This document shows positions 58,506-64,000 of a stretch of DNA of 64,000 nucleotides, piece by piece. Below the pieces are notes generated by a model that worked only from the letters and a program-made list of their open reading frames with translations, searched no databases and was not told where the DNA came from. A program made the translations under genes and the position numbers. The stretch's first letter is position 1; each line of letters begins with the position of its first letter. Origin of the DNA: Clitoria ternatea (lineage: Eukaryota > Streptophyta > Magnoliopsida > Fabales > Fabaceae); contig CM075676.1 of assembly GCA_037962975.1 (NCBI GenBank), forward strand, positions 30,313,001-30,377,000, given 5' to 3'.

Positions 58506-58679
58506 TAAGTTTTACAAGTGTTGAACTTACTTGAACTTGTTGATAGTGCTTGAGTTTGTTGATTATGTACTCCATAAAACATTGGCAGTTAGGCGGAGTC
58601 AAATTTTGGATGGAGCATTCATCCCTTTCAATTTGAATTGGAGTGTAACTCCTGATCAAATGAAAATTGTTGAATCCAG

Positions 58680-59215
58680 GATTGGTATGGTGCAGCATAT
58701 AGCTGTGACCCCAATTCTTCCTACAAGAACTTGGTTGAACTTTTGAGGCGGTATGGTGCAGCATATAGCTGTGACACCATTTTTTCCTGCAAAAACTTGG
58801 TTGAACCTGTGAGGCGGTATGGTGCAGCATATAGCTATGACACCATTTCTTTCTGCAAGAAGCCTGCAGGACCTTGGGGCCGAAATGGTGCAGCATATAG
58901 CTGTGACACCAATTCTTTCCACAGGAAGCCTGCAGGACCTTGGGGTCGGTATGGTGCAGCATATAGCTGTGACACCAATCCTTTCCCCCCAAGGAGTTTT
59001 TTGTACCTTAGGGTCGGTATGGTGCAGCATATAGCTGTGACACCAATCCTTTCCCCCCAAGGAGTTTTTTGGACCTTAGGGTCGGTATGGTGCAGCATAT
59101 AGCTGTGACACCAATCCTTTCCCCCTAAGGAGTTTTTTTGGACCTTGAGGTTGGTATGGTGCAGCATATAGCTGTGACACCAATCCTTTCCCCCCAAGGA
59201 GTTTTTTGTTGACTC
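58680..59215 (+). repeat. Tandem array of about 68 bp, 8 copies
   Basis: The unit contains GGTATGGTGCAGCATATAGC, TGTGACACCA and CCTTTCCCCCCAAGGAG. It can fold: TGGTG-CAGC-ATATA-GCTG-TGA-CACCA, then TCCTT-TCCCCCC-AAGGA. The first copies vary more than the last. ORFs on both strands across it are artefacts. Confidence 0.9.
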
Positions 59216-59498
59216 CGTTTGTGAAGCTGTGTTGCATGTTGGTTGATCTTTATGGAATAAAGAGTTATGCATCTATGCTTCAATTTTTGGAGCTGTTGTC
59301 TTATCTGCATGGGAACAAGTTCTGCCATGGATAATCAATTGAAAGTTAGAATGAAGATTGAGTGTAGGAAGGCATTTCATTAATAATGGAACTACATAAA
59401 GAGCTGAGTTGGGGTATGTCTCTTCGAAACCTTTTCAAGGAAAGCATATCTAGGAAGAACCTTAAGTTAGGAAGAAAAGATCATACCATATTACCCAA

Positions 59499-60698
59499 CT
59501 AGCTGTAGTATATGCATAAATTTAAAATGTTCCATTTATTCCTGACCGGAGTGCCATCTAAGTTTTCTAGGCGGTATGTGCCTTTGCCCAAAGCCTCGAT
59601 GACTCGGTATGGACCTTCCCAGGTTGGTGCCAATTTGCCTTGGTGTGCAAATTTGTTGCCAATATTGGCCCTTCTTAGGACCAAATCTCCTTCTTTGATA
59701 CGACGTTCAAAAATACGTGTGTTATACCGTTTGGCGGCCTTTGCTTTGACAGCTTGGTCCCTCACAAAGGCTTCCTCTCTCAACTCCACCAAAACCTCGA
59801 GTTCATGTGCGAGGTTCCATTGATTGGCTTCCTCATTAAAATGGAGGACTCGAGCTGAAGGGGCTGCCAATTCAATGGGGATGACAGCCTCAACTCCGTA
59901 TGTCAGCCGATATGGAGATTCATTTGTGGTGGAGTGAGGGGTTGTTCTGTATACCCATAAAACGTGGTATAACTGGTTTGCCCAATCTCCTTTTGCCTCA
60001 CCAAGGCGTTTCTTAAGGCCTTTCAAGATTTCTCTGTTGGCAACTTCAGCTTGTCCATTGGTTTGAGGGTGTTCCACAGAAGAGAAAATCTGCGTAATGC
60101 TGAGATTTTCTAGGAGTTCAGTGAACTTGCGATCTGTGAACTGGGTGCCATTATCAGTGACTATGCGTCCAGGGACTCCGAAACGTGCAATGATATTTTC
60201 ATATAAGAATCTTCGAGTCCTGGCTAACGTTATGTGCACCACTACTTCTGCCTCAATCCATTTGGTGAAGTAATCAACACCAACTATCAAGTATTTGATA
60301 CCGCCGGGCGCAGTTGGGAATGGACCCAAGATGTCAATGCCCCATTGATAGAAAGGCCAAGGCGTTATTGATGATGACATTTCCTCTGCTGGAGTGTGAT
60401 GAAGATTTGCGAATCGTTGACACTGATCGCATTTTTGAACATATGAGGCGGAGTCATGCTTCAGAGTGGGCCACTAATACCCCACCCTGAGTATTTTTCT
60501 CATTAGACTCCGTGCCCCTGGATGATGTCCACACTGCCCTTCATGGACTTCTTCCAAAACAGCTTGCACCTCATTTTCATTTATACAAATTAAGTAAGGA
60601 ACAGAAATTCCTCAGCGGTATAACTGTCCGTCCAGGAGTGTATAATAAGGTGCTTCTTTCTTTAGTTTCTTTCGCTCAAGATCATCCGTGGGTAATTA
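59499..60698 (-). pseudogene. Tat integrase
   Basis: Nearly complete. The zinc domain shows VHEGQCGHHPGARSLMRKIL (His pair) and CDQCQRFANLHH (Cys pair). The DDE core shows YQWGIDILGPFP (D), IVTDNGTQF (D) and HPQTNGQAEVANREILKGL (E). The GPY/F-like end is LAPTWEGPYRVIEALGKGTY. Stops lie at 60696-60698 (Gln expected, TAA) and 60474-60476 (TAT to TAG suspected). The frame is otherwise continuous with RT and RNase H upstream. It ends at 59499-59501. No chromodomain is present, consistent with Tat rather than chromovirus. Confidence 0.88.
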
Positions 60699-61676
60699 TC
60701 CATTAACAAGATAACGAACTATTGGTGCTACCCAGGAATTGTCATCAAAGGAGCGGCTTTTAATCATATGTACTGAGGAAGGAAAGGAAATACTTGGCTC
60801 TGCCAAGGTACTCTGTACAACTGTAGTTGTGCATCCCGCCTTCTTTGTGCTGGCTAACCTGGAGAGGATATCAGCACGTGTATTTTCTTCGCGGGGTACA
60901 TGCTTGAAAGTGACTTTATTGAAGCGTTGTTTTAACTCATGAACATAGTCTAGATATTGTTGCAGCAGAGGTTCTTTAGCCTGATACTCACCAAGAATTT
61001 GTGAGATGACTAATTGAGAATCACTGCATAGGGTAACAGTTTTGGCCCCACTATCTTGTGCTGCTCTGAGTCCGGCCAAGCAGGCTTCATACTCCGCCTG
61101 ATTGTTAGACGTAGTGAAGGTAAAGTGCAATGAAATTTCAAGATGTACTCCGTCATCACTTTCTATAACAATTCCTGCTCCACATCCTTTGCTATTTGAA
61201 GATCCATCAACGTATATTGTCCAATGTGAATGATCTGCATTTGGGCTAGAGCCTGTTAATTCAACTACGAAATCTGCTAGGACCTGTGCCTTGATAGCAG
61301 TTCTTGGTTCGTATGATATGTCAAATTCAGAGAGCTCTATGGCCCATTTGATCATCCTTCCAGCCAGGTCTGGTTTGAACAGTATAGTATGAAGTGGCAA
61401 GTCTGTACGAATCAGGATGGGATGGGCATGGAAATATGGTCTTAGGCGTCGTGAGGCCCAAACAATTACAAGTGTTGCTTTTTCAATCTTCTGATAATGG
61501 CACTCTGCACCATGTAATGTTTTACCAGTGAAGTACACCGGTCGTTGGCCTTCAACTGTCTCCTTGACCAGAGCCACTGCCAATGCTTCATCTGAAACAG
61601 ACAAATAGACAATGAGTTGCTCACCTGGGCTTGGTTTTACCAGAATTGGAGGGCTGGCCAAGACATTTTTCAAGCT
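60699..61676 (-). pseudogene. Tat RNase H plus additional archaeal-like RNase H
   Basis: The first RNase H is degenerate (VYFTGKTLHGAECHYQKIEK, LRPYFHAHPILIRTDLPLHT). After a linker ending LADFVVELT comes a second, well-formed RNase H. It reads WTIYVDGSSNSKGCGAGIVI (Asp), NNQAEYEACLAGLRAAQDSG (Glu), LCSDSQLVISQI (Asp) and PREENTRADILSRLA (Asp). All four expected acidic residues are visible. The doubled RNase H is a hallmark of the Tat lineage. This segment has no stop. Confidence 0.88.
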
Positions 61677-63104
61677 TTAGAAGGCCGCCTCTTGCTCTGG
61701 GCCCCAACTGAATTTCTTGTCCTTTTTCAGCATTTTGTACAAGGGTAGAGAGCGATGAGCCATTTTTGGCATGAATCGTGCTAGAGCAGCGATTTTGCCA
61801 TTGAGGGATTGTACCTCCTTCAATGTTTTGGGGCTCTGCAACTCTTGGATTACACGACATTTATCAGGATTAGCCTCTATGCCTCTTTGTGTTAACATGA
61901 AACCCAAAAATCTGCCCCCAGGTACAGCAAATATACATTTTAATGGGTTGAGTCTCATGTTGTATTGCTGTAGGCGTTGAAAAATGAGGCGTAGGTCTTC
62001 AACATGGTCTCCTCCCTCCGGGGTCTTGGCAATAATATCATCAATATAAACCTCTACCAGCTTTGTGTGCATACCCTCAAAAACTTTGTTGATCATGCGC
62101 TGGTAGGTTGCCCCGGCGTTCTTTAGCCCAAATGGCATGACGTTATAGCAAAAGACCCCTTTGTCATTAATAAATGCTGTCTTCTCCTGATCATCCTCAC
62201 ACATTGGAATTTAGTTGTATCCGGAGTAGGCATCCATAAAAGATAGATATTTGTATCCTGAGGAATCGTCAACCAATCTGTCAATGTTGGGGAGAGGGTA
62301 TGGATCTTTGGGACAGCATTTATTCAAATCAACGTAGTCTATGCACATACGCCACTTGCCATTGGCTTTCTGTACCATAACCACGTTGGACAGCCAGGAG
62401 GAGTAACAGAGTTTTCTGATGAACCCCGCCTTGAGGAGCTCCTCTGTTTGTTCACAAGCAGCTTTTTGCTTAGCAGGACCCATACGCCGTTTCTTTTGTG
62501 CCACTGGCTTAGTTTCAGGATACACCGCCAGGCGGTGACAACAAAAGTTAGGATCCATGCCAGGCATGTCTGCAGCGGTCCAAGCAAAAATTTCTTTGTA
62601 TTCATGGAGAAGTGCAATCAGTCTTGCTTCCATGTTAGCCTCCAATTTTTCATTGATGTTTGTGATTTGCTCCGGGGTGCCGCCTAAAACAATAGACTTG
62701 GAGCCACCATCAGGGGTTGGTTTCAAAGGATTCAGTGGGTCTATAGAAGACTCCGCCCTGGGGTCAAGATCCACCAAATTGACGGATGTCGCCGCACTGC
62801 TTCCTTCATTCAATTTTCTTTTCTTAGACATGGTTTCAAGCTTCACCATGTTAAGACTCAAATTGTAACAATAACGAGCCATCTCCTGGTCACCCCTTAC
62901 AGATGAGACTTGATTATCTTTATCAATGAACTTGATTAACAAGTGGGGGGTTGAAACGATGGCTTCCATGGCATTCAGAGTAGGCCGCCCAATGATGCCA
63001 TTGTATGGAGATTTAACAGCAATGACAAGAATCCTGGTGTGAACACCTCTTTTTGTCCGGCCAATTGGTACAGTTCCATCCTTTGAGCACTCTTTTATGC
63101 GCAT
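61677..63104 (-). pseudogene. Tat protease remnant and reverse transcriptase
   Basis: The frame enters at 63104 in the distal protease (SPYNGIIGRPTLNAMEAIVS), so the DSG active site is missing. After a variable linker, RT begins (YKEIFAWTAADMPGMDPNFC). It shows AGFIRKLCYSSWLSNVVMVQ, WRMCIDYVDLNKCCPKDPYP and SFMDAYSGYN (first catalytic Asp). Then come FCYNVMPFGLKNAGATYQRM, the catalytic box VEVYIDDIIAKT, and NPDKCRVIQELQSPKTLKEV. In-frame stops lie at 62211-62213 and 61677-61679. Both are TAA where Gln (CAA) is usual, so pol would otherwise be a single frame from 63104 to 59499. Confidence 0.88.
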
Positions 63105-64000
63105 GGTTCATTTGAAAATTCATAACTCCTTCATACGATCTTTGAGTTGCGCAAACCCAGTCTCTAAATTTTCGTAACAAAATTGTCTACGACTTTTGTG
63201 AAGACCTTGAAGGCTGAATCCTTACCAATTGGTACAGTTTTAATAATCTTCCTGGACTTGCTCCAGTTTCATGACTGCTCTGCACATCTTTAAGAAAAAA
63301 TTCATATCTCCCTCATATGATACTGAAATGACCCCATTCTTTTTCTATGGCTCCATATCAAAGAGATCTACAAACTTAATGAAGGCCATAAAAGCTAATT
63401 CTCCACCCATTTTTCCCAGTGAATTTATTTTTCTTGCAAATGTATTTCCGTCACACTCTGGAGCAGTTTTCATAGATGGGCCATATCTCCCTCGTTTCTT
63501 GATGAAAATTTTTGTGCCATATATAAAATTAAAGCTAAGAGAAATATCTACAAACCTCATGAAGGGCACAAAAGCTAATTCTCTACCCATTTTGCCCAGT
63601 GAATTTATTTTACATGCAAAGGTATTTTCGTCACAGTCTGGAGCAGTTTTCGTAGATGAGTCATATCGCCCTCGTTTCTTGATGAAAATTTTTGTGCCAT
63701 ATATCAAATTAAAGCTAAGAGAAAGATCTACAACTTTCATGTTGGACTCTTTTTCAAATTTGGCATGCATCAGCCCTCAAATGCACGAGAAAGTTTGTGA
63801 TGGTGGGCAAGGCACTAAAGATCATAATGGAGCACTAAGGATCATAATGGAGCACTAAAGCATCATAATGGGGCACTAAAGATCATAATGGAGCACTTAA
63901 GTTGATAATGGAGCACCATGGACTTGTTAATTGGAGAGTGCACCTTCCATTACAAATTTTTTATGGCAATGGCTGCTTTTGCATTCCTATAAATAGGCAC
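63105..64000 (+). mobile_element. Family X LTR fragment at the right edge
   Basis: 63115-63280 matches the segment near 42240-42420 of the 6.5-kb solo LTR (CATAACTCCTTCATACGATC, TTTTGTGAAG, ATTGGTACAGTTT), so it joins family X about 960 bp into that LTR. A tandem duplication of 180 bp spans 63368-63547 and 63548-63727. A repeat of about 22 bp (GATCATAATGGAGCACTAA) fills 63805-63910. TATAAATA at 63988-63995 is a plausible promoter. The open frame at 63271-63858 arises from the duplication and is not supported as a gene. Confidence 0.6.

Larger units (their letters stand above)
52900..63104 (-). mobile_element. Tat-lineage Ty3/gypsy element, minus strand, truncated at its 5' side
   Basis: On the minus strand, pol (63104-59499) is followed by tandem arrays (59220-57360), an antisense ORF on the plus strand (54438-57130), and a probable LTR or 3' region to about 52900. 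An additional archaeal-like RNase H after the first one, and a reverse-oriented extra ORF, are known traits of some Tat elements. Gag and the protease active site are missing beyond 63104, where family X sequence starts. LTR edges and TSDs were not found. The octamer GGCGGAGT marks the whole element. Confidence 0.75.

Noticed and set aside
57360..59272. Possible CRISPR-like array or repeat-protein genes
   Set aside because: Units are directly tandem without unique spacers, the host is a plant, and the ORFs on both strands follow the repeat period.
63271..63858. 195-aa plus-strand ORF and 141-aa minus-strand ORF
   Set aside because: Both arise from the 180-bp duplication of LTR sequence, which is a multiple of three and so stays open.

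Overview
The window is plant nuclear DNA made almost entirely of nested transposable elements. It resembles a large, repeat-rich eudicot genome. A legume would fit the Ogre/Tat-, SIRE/Maximus- and Tekay-like mix, but that is inference, not proof. There is no bacterial-style gene organisation, no rRNA or tRNA gene, and very little host coding sequence. Wherever both ends of an element are in the window I located them from terminal TG/CA bases, 5-bp target-site duplications (TSDs), primer binding sites (PBS) and polypurine tracts (PPT). Layout, left to right: (1) 1-18314 is the 5' part of a minus-strand Ogre/Tat-like Ty3/gypsy element: broken gag, leader, tRNA-Arg-type PBS, then a long LTR. That LTR is split by a SIRE-like copia solo LTR (5422-17667, TSD CATGC), which is itself split by a complete Tekay/Del-type chromovirus (6135-16940, TSD ACAAC). 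The Ogre element in turn sits inside a fourth repeat, called family X here (18315 to about 21870), which carries an inverted repeat. (2) 22802-26654 is a 3.85-kb solo LTR (TSD AGTAT). Next to it, at 27095-27295, is a decayed exon of an auxilin-like J-domain gene. (3) 27382 to about 31700 is a minus-strand L1-type LINE, followed by a CACTA transposon end from 31718. (4) 33423-33617 is a small, probably genuine host gene on the minus strand with a 5'-UTR intron. (5) 34041-49526 is a minus-strand SIRE/Maximus-type copia element (TSD GCCAC). It landed just upstream of that gene and later received a 6.5-kb solo LTR (41278-47774, TSD CTATT). (6) About 52900-63104 is a minus-strand Tat-lineage Ty3/gypsy element. 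Its pol frame is nearly continuous and includes the extra RNase H typical of Tat. It also has two large tandem-repeat arrays and an antisense, intron-containing ORF with its own TATA box. Its gag/protease end is missing at a junction with another family X LTR (63105-64000). How the parts work together: these are retroelement life-cycle parts (gag, protease, reverse transcriptase, RNase H, integrase, chromodomain, PBS, PPT, LTR promoters), and no element here looks autonomous. The most notable signals are as follows. Short inverted repeats occur in arrays inside the LTRs of several unrelated families, and their arm sequences change while complementarity is kept. The Tekay copy has young, nearly identical LTRs around a badly decayed gag-pol, which suggests it was mobilised in trans. 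Premature stops in several elements fit C-to-T change, as expected for methylated DNA. A copia insertion separates a small host gene from its original upstream DNA.
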